A DNA stretch of 64,000 nucleotides, from positions 62,001-126,000 of the forward strand of contig JAFKLY010000007.1 of the NCBI GenBank assembly GCA_017304655.1, in the 5' to 3' direction. This DNA comes from Sphingomonas sp. GTDB taxonomy: Bacteria > Pseudomonadota > Alphaproteobacteria > Sphingomonadales > Sphingomonadaceae. The position numbers were made by a program, and so were the translations under genes. Below are positions 20,993 to 30,629 of the stretch, one piece after another (position 1 is the stretch's first letter; every line of letters begins with the position of its first letter). The notes beneath the pieces were generated by a model. The model made no database searches, was not told the origin of the DNA, and saw only the letters and a list, made by a program, of their open reading frames with translations.

Positions 20993-21673
20993 TCAATTCC
21001 CGGACTGGCTCAGAAAAGCATCGGCCTCGGCGCGCAGCGCTTCCTCGGCGCGGCGCTGAGCATCCTCGCGCTCCTGACGCAGCTCGGCGATCAGCGCCTC
21101 GCGGTCGCCGGCCAGGCGATTGTCGGTCGGCGCCTCGATGCCGGCCTTCTTCGCCGCCTTGGAGACCAGACCGTCCAGCTCACGCTGCGAGCACAGGCCC
21201 AGCGTCACCGGGTCCTTGGGCTGGATGTTGGAAATGTTCCAGTGCGTGCGGTCGCGGATCGCGGCAATCGTCGTGCGGGTCGTGCCGATGAGCTTGCCGA
21301 TCGCGCCATCGGAAATTTCCGGGTGGTTGCGCAGGATCCAGGCGATGCCATCGGGCTTGTCCTGCCGCTTGGAAACCGGCGTGTAGCGCGGCCCCTTGGT
21401 GCGGCGGACCGGGTCCGGCCCCTTGAGCATGATCAGGCGATAATCGGGGTCAGCCTCCCCCTTGTGGATCTCTTCCACCGAAATCTCGTGCGCGCGCACC
21501 GGATCGCGACCCGTGTACTTCGTGCCCGCCGTGTCGTCCGCGATCGCCTGCACTTCCAGAATGTGCAGGCCGCAGAACTCGGCGATCTGCTCAAAGCTGA
21601 GCGCGGTGTTGTCGACCAGCCAGCTGGCGGTGGCATGGGGCATGAGCGGCTGAGCCACGACGATATCCTTCAT
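20993..21673 (-). CDS. TrcR / DUF1013 cell-cycle transcriptional regulator
   Basis: 226 residues from the ATG at 21673 (MKDIVVAQPLMPHATASWLV). It matches the alphaproteobacterial DUF1013 family, known as TrcR, which acts with CtrA/GcrA-type cell-cycle control. A helix-turn-helix-like segment (ISDGAIGKLIGTTRTTIAAIRDRTHW) lies about residues 120-145, and the C-terminal 45 residues form a charged coiled coil. The long upstream extension of the frame lacks family similarity. Confidence 0.9.
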   Translation of the reverse strand: MKDIVVAQPLMPHATASWLVDNTALSFEQIAEFCGLHILEVQAIADDTAGTKYTGRDPVRAHEISVEEIHKGEADPDYRLIMLKGPDPVRRTKGPRYTPVSKRQDKPDGIAWILRNHPEISDGAIGKLIGTTRTTIAAIRDRTHWNISNIQPKDPVTLGLCSQRELDGLVSKAAKKAGIEAPTDNRLAGDREALIAELRQEREDAQRRAEEALRAEADAFLSQSGN

Positions 21674-21803
21674 CTGCAAATAAACAGGGCCACCCCTCAC
21701 GGGATGGCCTCGATCCTGATCACAGATAAGGCATCCTTGCATTTTCGGCAAGCGCCGCCTTCGCCGCGCCGCAAAATGCCTGCCTTGCCGGCGCGTCGCG
21801 CGT

Positions 21804-22862
21804 TCAGGCGGCCCGTGCCAGCGGAGCCGCCGACAGCCAGTGCAGGCTACCCAGAAATTCCTCCGCGCTGCGCCGCCAGGTGAAGCGCCGGCCATAAGCC
21901 GCGCATGTTGCCTGATCGAGTTGCAGAGCGCGCGCCACGGCCGCCTCCAGCCGCTCGTCCATCACGCCGACCGTATCGGTGAGCACATCGACCGGCCCCA
22001 TCACCGGATAAGCGGCGACCGGCGTGCCGCAGGCCAGCGCCTCGATCATGACGAGGCCGAAGGTGTCCGTCCGGCTGGGGAAGACAAGGCAATCGGCGCC
22101 GCGATAGGCCGCCGCCAGCGGCTCGCCAGTCTGGAGACCGAGGAACAGCGCCTCGGGATATTTCGCCTGCAGCGCGGCGCGCGCCGGCCCATCGCCGACA
22201 ACGACCTTCGTGCCGGGCACGTCGAGCGCCAGGAACGCCTCGATGTTTTTCTCCACCGCAACGCGGCCGACATGCAGCAGGATCGGGCCAGTCAGCCCCT
22301 CATAGGCCGGATGCGCCGGCCCCTCGGGCTTGAACAAGCTGACGTCGACACCCCGCCCCCAATGATGCGTCTGGTGAATGCCGGCGCGATGCAGCCCGGC
22401 GCGGATCGACGGGGTCGAGGTCAGCACAGCGCTCGCCGGGCCATGGAACCAGCGGAAATAGGGCCAGAACCAATCGGCGGAAAGGCCGGTGCGGCTTTGC
22501 ACATAATCGGGGAAATTGGTGTGATACGCCGTGGTGAAGCGCACGCCCTGGCGCAGACACCAGCGCCGCGCGGTAAGGCAGAGTGGCCCTTCGGTCGCGA
22601 GATGGATCGCATCCGGCGCAAAATCCGCGATCATCCGCCCGATCGTCCAGGGCGCGGCCATCGCCAGACGGATTTCGGGATAGGTCGGGCATGGCAAGGT
22701 GGCGAAGCGATCCGGTCCGATCACCTCGACCACATGGCCCATGCTGGTCAGTTGCGCACGCACGGACTGGAGCGTGCGCACCACGCCATTGACCTGCGGC
22801 GACCAGGCATCGGTGACGATGAGGATGCGCCGGCTGGCGTCCCCGCCCGCCGCGCGGATCAT
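21804..22862 (-). CDS. GT4 family glycosyltransferase (MgtA-like)
   Basis: 352 residues with two Rossmann domains (GT-B fold). N-terminal: RRILIVTDAWSPQVNGVVRTL. C-terminal nucleotide-sugar site: LHVGRVAVEKNIEAF, VVVGDGPAR, and the E-x7-E region FGLVMIEALACGTPV. Related to alpha-mannosyltransferases acting on lipids. It overlaps the upstream phosphoesterase gene by four bases (ATGA), so the two are translationally linked and probably serve one lipid or envelope pathway. Confidence 0.9.
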   Translation of the reverse strand: MIRAAGGDASRRILIVTDAWSPQVNGVVRTLQSVRAQLTSMGHVVEVIGPDRFATLPCPTYPEIRLAMAAPWTIGRMIADFAPDAIHLATEGPLCLTARRWCLRQGVRFTTAYHTNFPDYVQSRTGLSADWFWPYFRWFHGPASAVLTSTPSIRAGLHRAGIHQTHHWGRGVDVSLFKPEGPAHPAYEGLTGPILLHVGRVAVEKNIEAFLALDVPGTKVVVGDGPARAALQAKYPEALFLGLQTGEPLAAAYRGADCLVFPSRTDTFGLVMIEALACGTPVAAYPVMGPVDVLTDTVGVMDERLEAAVARALQLDQATCAAYGRRFTWRRSAEEFLGSLHWLSAAPLARAA

Positions 22863-23698
22863 GCAGCCAGCTCCAGTTGCGGCAGTGCGTGCCCTGCATG
22901 CCTGGCGGCCATCACATCGGCCCAGTGCAGCACTTCCATCGTGCCGTCATGATGTTCGACCAGCGCCGTGCAACCTTCCACCCAGTCACCGTCATTATAA
23001 TAAGTGACTTTGCCGAACTGGCGGATTTCGGCGGTGTGGATGTGCCCGCACACCACGCCATCGACATGCCGCCGCTCCGCTTCATGCGCCACGATTTCCT
23101 CGAAGCGGGTGATGAAGGCGACCGCGTTCTTCACCTTGTGCTTGGCCATTCTGGAGAGCGACCAGTAAGGCAGGCCGAACCAGCGGCGGACCTGATTGAA
23201 CCGGCGATTGACCGCCATCAGCGCGGTATAGGCCGCGTCGCCAACCACCGCGAGCCAGCGGTGGGCCAGCATGATCGCATCGAACTCGTCGCCATGCAGC
23301 ACCAGCAGCTTGCGCCCGTCGACGGTGGTGTGAATCATCTTGCGGCGGATCTCGACGCCGCCGAAGCTCATGCCGGTGAACTGCCGGAAAATCTCGTCAT
23401 GATTGCCGGGAATGTAGATGACGCGCGTGCCGCGCCGGGCGCGCTTCATGATCCGCCAGACCACGTCGTTATGCGCGGTCGGCCAGTAGACGCGCTTCTT
23501 GAGCTGCCACCCGTCGACAATGTCGCCGACGAGGTAGAGCGTGTCGCTGTCCACGCTGTCGAGAAAGTCGATCAGCATCTCGGCATTGCATCCCTTTGTG
23601 CCGAGATGAATGTCGCTGATCCAGATGGTGCGATAATGAAGCCGCGGACGGCCGTCCTTTACGGACCGTTGCGGAACGATCGGCGTGAGCGCATTCAT
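22859..23698 (-). CDS. LpxH-like calcineurin-type phosphoesterase
   Basis: 279 residues with the five metallophosphoesterase motifs: SDIHLG, GDIVDGW, GNHDE, a central His (LHGDE) and GHIHTAE. Often annotated as UDP-2,3-diacylglucosamine diphosphatase, a lipid A step. Alphaproteobacteria usually use LpxI for that step, so a different phospholipid or sugar-nucleotide substrate is possible. First gene of the pair with the GT4 glycosyltransferase. Confidence 0.85.
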   Translation of the reverse strand: MNALTPIVPQRSVKDGRPRLHYRTIWISDIHLGTKGCNAEMLIDFLDSVDSDTLYLVGDIVDGWQLKKRVYWPTAHNDVVWRIMKRARRGTRVIYIPGNHDEIFRQFTGMSFGGVEIRRKMIHTTVDGRKLLVLHGDEFDAIMLAHRWLAVVGDAAYTALMAVNRRFNQVRRWFGLPYWSLSRMAKHKVKNAVAFITRFEEIVAHEAERRHVDGVVCGHIHTAEIRQFGKVTYYNDGDWVEGCTALVEHHDGTMEVLHWADVMAARHAGHALPQLELAA

Positions 23699-23804
23699 GG
23701 CTGGCGACGAACCCCCTTGGAGAATGGTCTCCTGCGGCGCGCCTTAGCTCGCGAATGTGACAATTCCGCTTGGAATATGACGGTTTTGCGTCGTTTCCGC
23801 CCCG

Positions 23805-24422
23805 TCAGTCCTGCAACGGGACAAAGCCCGGCAGGGCCTTGATGCGCGCGATCCAGCGCCCGATCGCGGGCCAGCAGGCGAGATCGAAACCGCCCTCATC
23901 CGCCACGTGCGTGTAGGCGAAAAGGCAGATGTCGGCCAGGCTGGGGCCTGCGCCCACCAGCCAGTCGCGCGACTCCAACTCGTCCGCCATCAGCGCCAGC
24001 GCAGCCTCGCCTGCCGCCTGCTTGCCGGCAATCTGCCCGCGCTGTGCCTCACTGAGCGCACCCTCGCCCACGAATGCCCGCCAGAAGCGCAAAGTCGCGA
24101 CATTCGGCTCGTGATTATATTGTTCGAAGAACATCCAGCGCAGCATGTCGGCCTGATCGAACCGGTCGACCGGCACCAGCGGCGAGCCGCTCGCCAGCCA
24201 ATAGCAGGCGGCATTACTTTCCGGCAGGAAGCGCGCGCCGATCTGCAACACCGGGATGCGGCCATTGGCATTCACATTGGCCAGAAATGCGGGCGTGCGC
24301 GTCTCACCCTTGAGGATGTCATAATGGACCCGCCGGATCGGCTGACCGAGCAGCGCTGCGGTCAGCCTGATCTTGTAGCAATTGCCCGAGGGGGCATATT
24401 CGTGGAGGATCAGGTCGTCCAA
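23805..24422 (-). CDS. Glutathione S-transferase family protein
   Basis: 205 residues. An N-terminal thioredoxin-like half (residues 1-80: YAPSGNCYKIRLTAALLG, then NGRIPVLQIG and LPESNAACYWL) and a C-terminal helical half with the N-capping SLADICLFAYTHVADEGGF motif. Cytoplasmic glutathione-dependent enzyme of unknown substrate. The frame begins with TTG at 24422 and no in-frame ATG fits the fold. Confidence 0.9.
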   Translation of the reverse strand: MDDLILHEYAPSGNCYKIRLTAALLGQPIRRVHYDILKGETRTPAFLANVNANGRIPVLQIGARFLPESNAACYWLASGSPLVPVDRFDQADMLRWMFFEQYNHEPNVATLRFWRAFVGEGALSEAQRGQIAGKQAAGEAALALMADELESRDWLVGAGPSLADICLFAYTHVADEGGFDLACWPAIGRWIARIKALPGFVPLQD

Positions 24423-24442
24423 GGTGGCACGCTCGCTTGTCG

Positions 24443-25420
24443 CTATTTGCCGTTCGCCACCCAGGGCGAGGGCATGTTGTAAGGCACGGTGGTGAAGACC
24501 GCCTCGACCTGAGCGATCTTGCCGTCTTCCACCTTGAACAGTTCCAGCAATACGAAGCTGTGCGGATAGAAGAAGACCGATTTGGCCTTGGTCCCGTCGG
24601 TCCAGGTCACATCGACCTTGCGGCCGCTATGGTCGATGAAGCCGGCGGCAAGCACGAGCCCGCGCTCCTCGTCGACGAGCGGATAGCGCCGGTCGCGTAG
24701 CCGGTCGTCATAGACATATTGGCCTTTGCGAAACTGGTCGGCGCAACCCAGCGCGGCAATGTCATAACCGGGAATAGCGCCCGGATTGTGCGTGGTCCGC
24801 AAGCCGTTCTCGGTTCGCTCGCAACTGTCCGCAAACTGGGTGAACAGCGTGCCATCGTTGAGCTGGAGCGTATCGAAATAGCCATCGACGATGGAAATCA
24901 GGCGTTCCCGCGGACTGCGCTTGGCCGGCGGCACGATCGCGGAAAAGATCGGCGGCGGGATCTTCAGGCCATCCACCACCGGAAACGGCCCGTTGTCGAC
25001 ACGCCGGGACAGGACGGTTTCCACCTCGCTGATCTTGCCATCACTCACGCGCAGGCGCAGCGCCATGATCCCCGGGACGCCATGCTCCTCGATAACGCCG
25101 ATCCAGCCGGCCTGGCCCGACGCGGGGTCCAGCGACCGCAGGTCGTATGCACGCTTGCCGCTGATCGTCCCCCACAGTCCGTCGCCAATTGCGAGCTGGA
25201 CGTTGTTCTCGGTGAACACGACGTGCTTGGCCCATGGCAGGCGCGAAGGATCCTTGCGCACCAGCGCGTCCAGATACTGGTCGACGACGCCGGAAAGGCA
25301 CGCGCGATCACAGCTCTGCATCTGGTTGGAATTGAAGCCGGCAGGCTCGGCACGGGCGGCTGGCCCAAGCAGCGGCGCAAGCGCCGCACAGGCCAAAACG
25401 AGTATCTTCCGAGCAATCAT
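24443..25420 (-). CDS. Secreted protein with two NTF2-like repeats
   Basis: 325 residues. A clear signal peptide (residues 1-24, cut after AARA) precedes two related halves. Each starts with a helix of the type V-D-Q-Y-L-D-A-L or V-D-G-Y-F-D-T-L and ends in a G-K-I-(S/A)-x-V-E-x-V strand, the pattern of SnoaL/NTF2-like domains. Catalytic role not recognised; predicted periplasmic. Sits between a GST and a quinone oxidoreductase on the same strand, with 20-base gaps. Confidence 0.75.
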   Translation of the reverse strand: MIARKILVLACAALAPLLGPAARAEPAGFNSNQMQSCDRACLSGVVDQYLDALVRKDPSRLPWAKHVVFTENNVQLAIGDGLWGTISGKRAYDLRSLDPASGQAGWIGVIEEHGVPGIMALRLRVSDGKISEVETVLSRRVDNGPFPVVDGLKIPPPIFSAIVPPAKRSPRERLISIVDGYFDTLQLNDGTLFTQFADSCERTENGLRTTHNPGAIPGYDIAALGCADQFRKGQYVYDDRLRDRRYPLVDEERGLVLAAGFIDHSGRKVDVTWTDGTKAKSVFFYPHSFVLLELFKVEDGKIAQVEAVFTTVPYNMPSPWVANGK

Positions 25421-25439
25421 CCCTATCCTCCCCTCGCCC

Positions 25440-26438
25440 CTACCGAACAGCCAGCACGATCTTGCCGACATGCTCGCCCGCTTCCATGCGGGCGTGGGCG
25501 GCGGCAGCTTGAGCCAAGGGAAAGACCTTGTCCATCGCCGGGCGCAAGGCACCCAAAAGGACATGGGGCCAGACAGTGCTGCGGATTTCATCCACGAGCA
25601 GCGCCTTGAAGCCCGCAGAGCGCGGGCGCAGGGTCGATCCGGTGAGCGTCAGGCGGCGGACCATGATCTGACCAATGGATATCTCCGCCTTGCCCCCGCC
25701 CAGCGTGGCGATGGAGACGTGGCGCCCGTCCTCGGCCAGGCAGGCGAGATTGCGCGGCACATAGTCGCCGCCGACCATGTCCAGCACCGCCGTCACGCCA
25801 GCGCCCTGCGTGATGCGCTTGACGGCTTCGACAAAGTCCTCGGACCGGTAATTGACGGCATGGCCAGCGCCCATCGCGAGCGCAGCGGCGCATTTCTCGT
25901 CGCTGCCGCAGGTCACGATGCTGGTGATGCCGAACAGGCGGCACAGCGCGATCGCCATGGTGCCGATACCGCTCGTGCCTCCGTGGATGAGCACGCTGTC
26001 GCCCTCCACCACATAGGCCCGCTCGAAGAGATTGTGCCAGACGGTCATCAGCGTCTCGGGCAAGGCCGCGGCTTCTTCCATCGGCAGAGTCGGCGGCACG
26101 GGCAGGCAGAGAGCCTCCGGCGCCAACGCATAGTCGGCATATCCCCCGCCCGCGACCAGCGAGCAGACCCGCTCGCCGATCATCGAGGCACTGACCCCCT
26201 CGCCCACCGCGACGATCACGCCCGCTACTTCCAGCCCCGGCAGCGGCGATGCGCCCGGCGGTGGCGGATAGGCCCCCTTGCGCTGCAACACGTCCGGGCG
26301 ATTGACGCCCGCCGCCGCGACCTCGATCAGCACCTCGCCCGCGCCCGGCACAGGCACCGGCACTTGTTGCTCGACCAGAACCTCCGGTCCACCGGGCTGC
26401 GCGATCGCGATCGCCCGCATCATGTCGGGTATTGCCAT
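25440..26438 (-). CDS. Zinc-independent NAD(P)H quinone oxidoreductase (PIG3-like)
   Basis: 332 residues of the medium-chain dehydrogenase superfamily. GroES-like N-terminal part with AGVNRPDVLQRKG; NADP-binding VLIHGGTSGIGTMAIAL (about residues 140-157). Zinc-ligand cysteines are absent, as in quinone oxidoreductases. Cytoplasmic. It starts the minus-strand series running through the NTF2-like and GST genes, suggesting a detoxification unit. Confidence 0.92.
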   Translation of the reverse strand: MAIPDMMRAIAIAQPGGPEVLVEQQVPVPVPGAGEVLIEVAAAGVNRPDVLQRKGAYPPPPGASPLPGLEVAGVIVAVGEGVSASMIGERVCSLVAGGGYADYALAPEALCLPVPPTLPMEEAAALPETLMTVWHNLFERAYVVEGDSVLIHGGTSGIGTMAIALCRLFGITSIVTCGSDEKCAAALAMGAGHAVNYRSEDFVEAVKRITQGAGVTAVLDMVGGDYVPRNLACLAEDGRHVSIATLGGGKAEISIGQIMVRRLTLTGSTLRPRSAGFKALLVDEIRSTVWPHVLLGALRPAMDKVFPLAQAAAAHARMEAGEHVGKIVLAVR

Positions 26439-26574
26439 TGTCCGCCCGTTCTCCCTTCCGAGCTTGCTGCGGCGCCCTGTCTAGTCGGCGCGAAGAAAAA
26501 GGCCATCCCCGCCGAGCAATTCTTTGCGCGCCTGGGCCGTTGACTTGACGCTGCTTTGCGGCAACCATGCAGAG

Positions 26575-26775
26575 ATGGACTTTGAGGACGCCTCCCCCCG
26601 GGCGAGACCCGACGATCTGGTGGCGCAGCTTGGCCGCGAGGATCTGGACCGTTTGTCCGTTTCCGAACTTGATGATCGCATCGCGATGCTCACCGCGGAG
26701 ATCGAGCGGACGCGCCTGAAGCGGGCGCAATCGGTTAATCATAAAGCAAGCGCAGAAGCGCTATTCAAAAAATGA
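26575..26775 (+). CDS. DUF1192 protein
   Basis: 66 residues from the ATG at 26575 (MDFEDASPRARPDDLVAQLG). The central motif LGREDLDRLSVSELDDRIAML is typical of the small alphaproteobacterial DUF1192 family, with a coiled-coil C-terminal half. Function unknown. About 145 bases upstream of clpA on the same strand. Confidence 0.85.
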   Translation: MDFEDASPRARPDDLVAQLGREDLDRLSVSELDDRIAMLTAEIERTRLKRAQSVNHKASAEALFKK

Positions 26776-26919
26776 GGAGAGGGGAGGCAGGATCGCCTAC
26801 GGGCAGATATCGGTCTCCGCAGGGCAGATCATCGTTGGGCCGCTCTTGAAGGCGGCGGCGATGGTTCCGACATTGGTCAGGTCTCGGCCTGACCTTCAGG
26901 CTGCAGGAGTAAGATAGAC

Positions 26920-29253
26920 ATGCCTTCTTTCGCCCCCGCCCTCGAAACCACGCTTCATAATGCCTTGGCGCACGCGACCGAGCGCAATCATGAATATGCG
27001 ACGCTCGAGCATTTGCTGCTCGCGCTCATCGACGATGAACATGCCGCCAAGGTGATGCAGGCCTGCGGCGTCGAGCTTGGCGAGCTTGGCGACACGGTGA
27101 CGCATTATCTCGATACCGAGCTGGAAAGCCTGAAGGTCGCCGGCACCGTCGATCCCTCGCCCACCAGCGGCTTCCAGCGCGTGGTGCAGCGCGCCATTTT
27201 GCATGTGCAGTCCTCGGGCAAGGAGGAAGTGACCGGCGCCAACGTGCTCGTCGCCCTGTTCTCCGAACGGGAGAGCTATGCCGTCTATTTCCTCCAGCAG
27301 CAGGACATGAGCCGGCTGGATGCCGTGAGCTATCTCAGCCATGGCGTCGGCAAGGGCACCGCGACCGCGCAGGAGCCGGCCAAGCAGCCCCAGGCCGAGG
27401 AAGAGAAGAAGGCCGAGGCGAAGAAGAAGGACGGCGCGCTCGACCAGTTCACCGTCAACCTCAACGAGAAGGCCAAGGAGGGCAAGGTCGATCCGCTGAT
27501 CGGCCGCACCGCCGAGGTCGAGCGGACGATCCAGATCCTGTGCCGCCGCTCCAAGAACAACCCGCTCTATGTGGGTGATCCGGGCGTCGGCAAGACCGCC
27601 ATCGCGGAAGGCCTCGCTCGCAAGATCGTGCAGGGCGAAGTGCCCGATGTGCTCAAGAATGCGGTGATCTACTCGCTCGACATGGGCGCGCTGCTCGCCG
27701 GCACGCGCTATCGCGGCGATTTCGAGGAGCGCTTGAAGGCGGTCGTCACCGAACTGGAGAAGATGCCGCACGCGGTGCTCTTCATCGACGAGATCCACAC
27801 GGTGATTGGCGCCGGCGCGACGTCCGGCGGTGCGATGGACGCCTCGAACCTCTTGAAACCGGCGCTGTCGGGCGGCGCGATCCGCTGCATCGGCTCGACG
27901 ACGTACAAGGAGTTCCGCAACCACTTCGAGAAGGACCGCGCCCTGCTGCGCCGGTTCCAGAAAATCGACGTGAACGAGCCGACCGTCGAGGATACCATCA
28001 AGATCCTCATGGGCCTGCGCTCGGCGTTCGAGGAGCATCACCAGGTGAAGTACACGCCGGACGCCATCAAGGCGGCGGTGGAGCTCTCCGCGCGCTATAT
28101 CAATGACCGCAAGCTGCCGGACAAGGCGATCGACGTGATCGACGAGGTCGGTGCCATGCAGATGCTGGTCGTGCCGTCCAAGCGCAAGAAGATGATCACG
28201 CCCAAGGAGATCGAGGCCGTGATCGCCACCATGGCGCGCATTCCGCCCAAGACCGTGTCCAGCGACGACAAGACCGTGCTGGAGACGCTCGAGACGGACC
28301 TCAAGCGCGTCGTCTTCGGGCAGGACAAGGCGATCCAGGTGCTCAGCTCCGCGATCAAGCTGTCCCGCGCGGGCCTGCGCGATCCGGACAAGCCGATCGG
28401 CAACTATCTGTTCTCCGGCCCCACCGGCGTCGGCAAGACGGAGGTTGCCCGCCAGCTCGCCACGCTGCTCGGCATTCCGCTCCAGCGCTTCGACATGTCG
28501 GAATATATGGAGCGCCACTCGGTCAGCCGCCTCATCGGCGCGCCTCCGGGCTATGTCGGTTATGATCAGGGCGGCCTGCTGACCGACGCGATCGACCAGC
28601 AGCCCCATTGCGTGCTGCTGCTCGACGAGGTGGAGAAGGCGCACCCGGACCTGTTCAACATCCTGTTGCAGGTGATGGACAATGGCCGCCTGACCGACCA
28701 CCACGGCAAGACCGTCGATTTCCGCAACGTGATCCTGATCATGACGACCAATGCCGGCGCGTCCGACATGGCCAAGGAATCGATCGGCTTCGGGGAAACG
28801 ACGCGCGAGGATGTGCAGGAGGAAGCGGTGAAGAAGCTCTTCACCCCGGAATTCCGCAACCGGCTCGATGCGATCGTGCCCTTCGGCTATCTGCCGACCG
28901 AGGTTGTCGCTCGCGTGGTCGACAAGTTCGTCATCCAGCTCGAGCTGCAGCTTGCCGATCGCGATGTCCACATCACGCTCGACGACGAGGCACGCAATTG
29001 GCTGACCGCCCGCGGCTATGACAAGCTCTATGGTGCCCGGCCCATGGGTCGGCTCATCCAGGAGAAGATCAAGCAGCCGCTCGCTGAGGAACTGCTGTTC
29101 GGCAAGCTGGTCAACGGTGGTGAAGTGCATGTCCATCTCAAGGATGATGCGCTCACCTTCGAGATCACCCCGGCGGCGCCCAAGCGCGGCAAGGGCGGCC
29201 CGGCAGCCAAGGCGGGCGGCAAGAAGCCGAAGGCCGACGCGCCCAAGAGCTGA
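26920..29253 (+). CDS. clpA: ATP-dependent Clp protease ATP-binding subunit ClpA
   Basis: 777 residues. An N-terminal Clp_N domain (1-140) precedes two AAA+ modules. D1 Walker A is GDPGVGKTA (about 224) with Walker B VLFIDEIH; D2 Walker A is GPTGVGKTE (about 503) with Walker B VLLLDEVEKAHPD. A Lys/Ala-rich linker (145-175) precedes D1 and a basic Gly/Ala/Lys tail ends the protein. It unfolds substrates for ClpP. The adaptor gene clpS is not adjacent. The SD CAGGAGT lies 8 bases before the ATG. Confidence 0.97.
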   Translation: MPSFAPALETTLHNALAHATERNHEYATLEHLLLALIDDEHAAKVMQACGVELGELGDTVTHYLDTELESLKVAGTVDPSPTSGFQRVVQRAILHVQSSGKEEVTGANVLVALFSERESYAVYFLQQQDMSRLDAVSYLSHGVGKGTATAQEPAKQPQAEEEKKAEAKKKDGALDQFTVNLNEKAKEGKVDPLIGRTAEVERTIQILCRRSKNNPLYVGDPGVGKTAIAEGLARKIVQGEVPDVLKNAVIYSLDMGALLAGTRYRGDFEERLKAVVTELEKMPHAVLFIDEIHTVIGAGATSGGAMDASNLLKPALSGGAIRCIGSTTYKEFRNHFEKDRALLRRFQKIDVNEPTVEDTIKILMGLRSAFEEHHQVKYTPDAIKAAVELSARYINDRKLPDKAIDVIDEVGAMQMLVVPSKRKKMITPKEIEAVIATMARIPPKTVSSDDKTVLETLETDLKRVVFGQDKAIQVLSSAIKLSRAGLRDPDKPIGNYLFSGPTGVGKTEVARQLATLLGIPLQRFDMSEYMERHSVSRLIGAPPGYVGYDQGGLLTDAIDQQPHCVLLLDEVEKAHPDLFNILLQVMDNGRLTDHHGKTVDFRNVILIMTTNAGASDMAKESIGFGETTREDVQEEAVKKLFTPEFRNRLDAIVPFGYLPTEVVARVVDKFVIQLELQLADRDVHITLDDEARNWLTARGYDKLYGARPMGRLIQEKIKQPLAEELLFGKLVNGGEVHVHLKDDALTFEITPAAPKRGKGGPAAKAGGKKPKADAPKS

Positions 29254-29297
29254 GCCGGCGCTGCGTAAGAACGCGGCGTACGCCCAGGAAAAATTAC

Positions 29298-29332
29298 GCC
29301 ACGCCGGTCAACGCCGGCGTGGCTTTTCTTTT
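29298..29332 (+). terminator. Rho-independent terminator of clpA
   Basis: 10-bp stem GCCACGCCGG (29298-29307) / CCGGCGTGGC (29314-29323) followed by TTTTCTTTT, 45 bases past the clpA stop. Confidence 0.92.
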
Positions 29333-29623
29333 GTGGGCAAGCCGGCGGATCATAGGCCGAACCCGCGGAAATCTGCGGCGATGCCTACCCCGCCCCCATG
29401 CAACCTGTCTCATTTTAGGACACGCCGTCGCAACTCCCTCAGAATCCCCGCATTTTCTTATTTCATATGTCATTCGTTATATTCATTAATCATTACGCCG
29501 GTTTTCTTCAGGATCGGCTGGGGGAGAAGGCAATCGCAACCTGCCAACTGAAGTCAGGTCGCCCGGTTTGCGAAATTGCTTCGACATCATCTCTTCCAAA
29601 CTTGGTTTTGTGGGAGATATCCA
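29333..29623. other. Upstream region of the PEP-CTERM gene
   Basis: About 290 bases with no convincing gene. The A+T-rich part (29450-29520) is the likely promoter zone for the exported protein downstream. No further structure recognised. Confidence 0.5.
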
Positions 29624-30514
29624 ATGCGTTTCATCGCAATTCTGGGCGCCGTTTCACTCGCCGCCTTGTCAGGCAATGTGTCGGCATCGACGGTTTACAA
29701 CAGCGATCTCTATAATCTGAACGCGTCGAACGGCGCTGGCACGGCCACCACCGTGACGGACGCGAACGGCACCGTCACCACCGTTGCGGGCCCCGGCGGC
29801 GGCGCAAACCGCGTCGGCGCGCCGGTGACGACCGATACCTGGCTGCAGCGCAACACCGGCGGCAACGCCAGCGTGGGCATCACCAACGACCTGCCGCGCT
29901 CGGGCACCGGGTCGCTGATCTTCACCGGAACGAGCGGCGATTCCAAAGCGGATATGGAATATTATTTCAGCACGCCCGTAGCCCTCGCCGATTTCGTCAG
30001 CGCCAGCTACGACGTGTTCCGCTCCAGCCTGTCCGTGAATCCCGAGGCGCAAACGATTGCGCTGCGGTTCCTCGTGAACAACACGTCCATGTCGCTGCCG
30101 GCCTCGTCCACCTATCTGATCTTCGAGCCGGTCTATAATGGCTATCCGTCCGCGCCGGTCGATCAGTGGACAAGCTTCAACATCACCGGCGATTCCATCT
30201 TCTGGAACAACAACGGCGTGCTCACGAACGGATCCACGGGCCTCTATTCCTCCCTGAGCTCGATCATCGCCGCCAATAATGGCCTGGTCGTCACCGGTCT
30301 CAGTGTCGGCATCGGCTCCGGCTGGAACGGCGCTTTCGAGGGGGCGGTTGACAATGTGAGCTACAATTTCGGCGGCAACAACGCCAACAGCTTCAATTTC
30401 GAGCTGTCTTCCGCCGTTCCGGAACCCGCCAGCTGGGCCATGATGATTGTCGGGCTCGGCCTCATCGGAGCCAGCCTGCGCCGCGCCTCGCGCGTCACCG
30501 TTTTCGCCGCCTGA
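29624..30514 (+). CDS. PEPxxWA-CTERM sorting domain protein
   Basis: 296 residues from the ATG at 29624, with a GGGAGA ribosome site upstream. Signal peptide (residues 1-21, MRFIAILGAVSLAALSGNVSA), a Thr/Gly/Ser/Asn-rich beta-type exported domain, and the C-terminal sorting signal VPEPASWAMMIVGLGLIG followed by a basic tail. Proteins with this tag are processed by exosortase-type systems in sphingomonads; no exosortase gene is in the window. Ligand or role unknown. Confidence 0.92.
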   Translation: MRFIAILGAVSLAALSGNVSASTVYNSDLYNLNASNGAGTATTVTDANGTVTTVAGPGGGANRVGAPVTTDTWLQRNTGGNASVGITNDLPRSGTGSLIFTGTSGDSKADMEYYFSTPVALADFVSASYDVFRSSLSVNPEAQTIALRFLVNNTSMSLPASSTYLIFEPVYNGYPSAPVDQWTSFNITGDSIFWNNNGVLTNGSTGLYSSLSSIIAANNGLVVTGLSVGIGSGWNGAFEGAVDNVSYNFGGNNANSFNFELSSAVPEPASWAMMIVGLGLIGASLRRASRVTVFAA

Positions 30515-30540
30515 GGCCCACACAAACAGGCGGCCGGTAG

Positions 30541-30570
30541 AGGGCTTCCGGATTCCGGTCCGGGAGCCCT
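30541..30570 (+). terminator. GC-rich hairpin after the PEP-CTERM gene
   Basis: AGGGCTTCCGGA (30541-30552) pairs with TCCGGGAGCCCT (30559-30570), one wobble, 26 bases after the stop codon. Without a T run, so it may stabilise the 3' end or act with Rho. Confidence 0.5.
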
Positions 30571-30629
30571 CATTGCCGGTCCCTTCATGGGCACTGGCAC
30601 CAACCGGCAAGGCACGGCATTGTCAGGTC

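Noticed and set aside
26896..29136. 746-codon open frame on the minus strand opposite clpA
   Set aside because: It is an exact antisense shadow of clpA; the translation is low-complexity His/Arg/Leu/Asp-rich with no domain.
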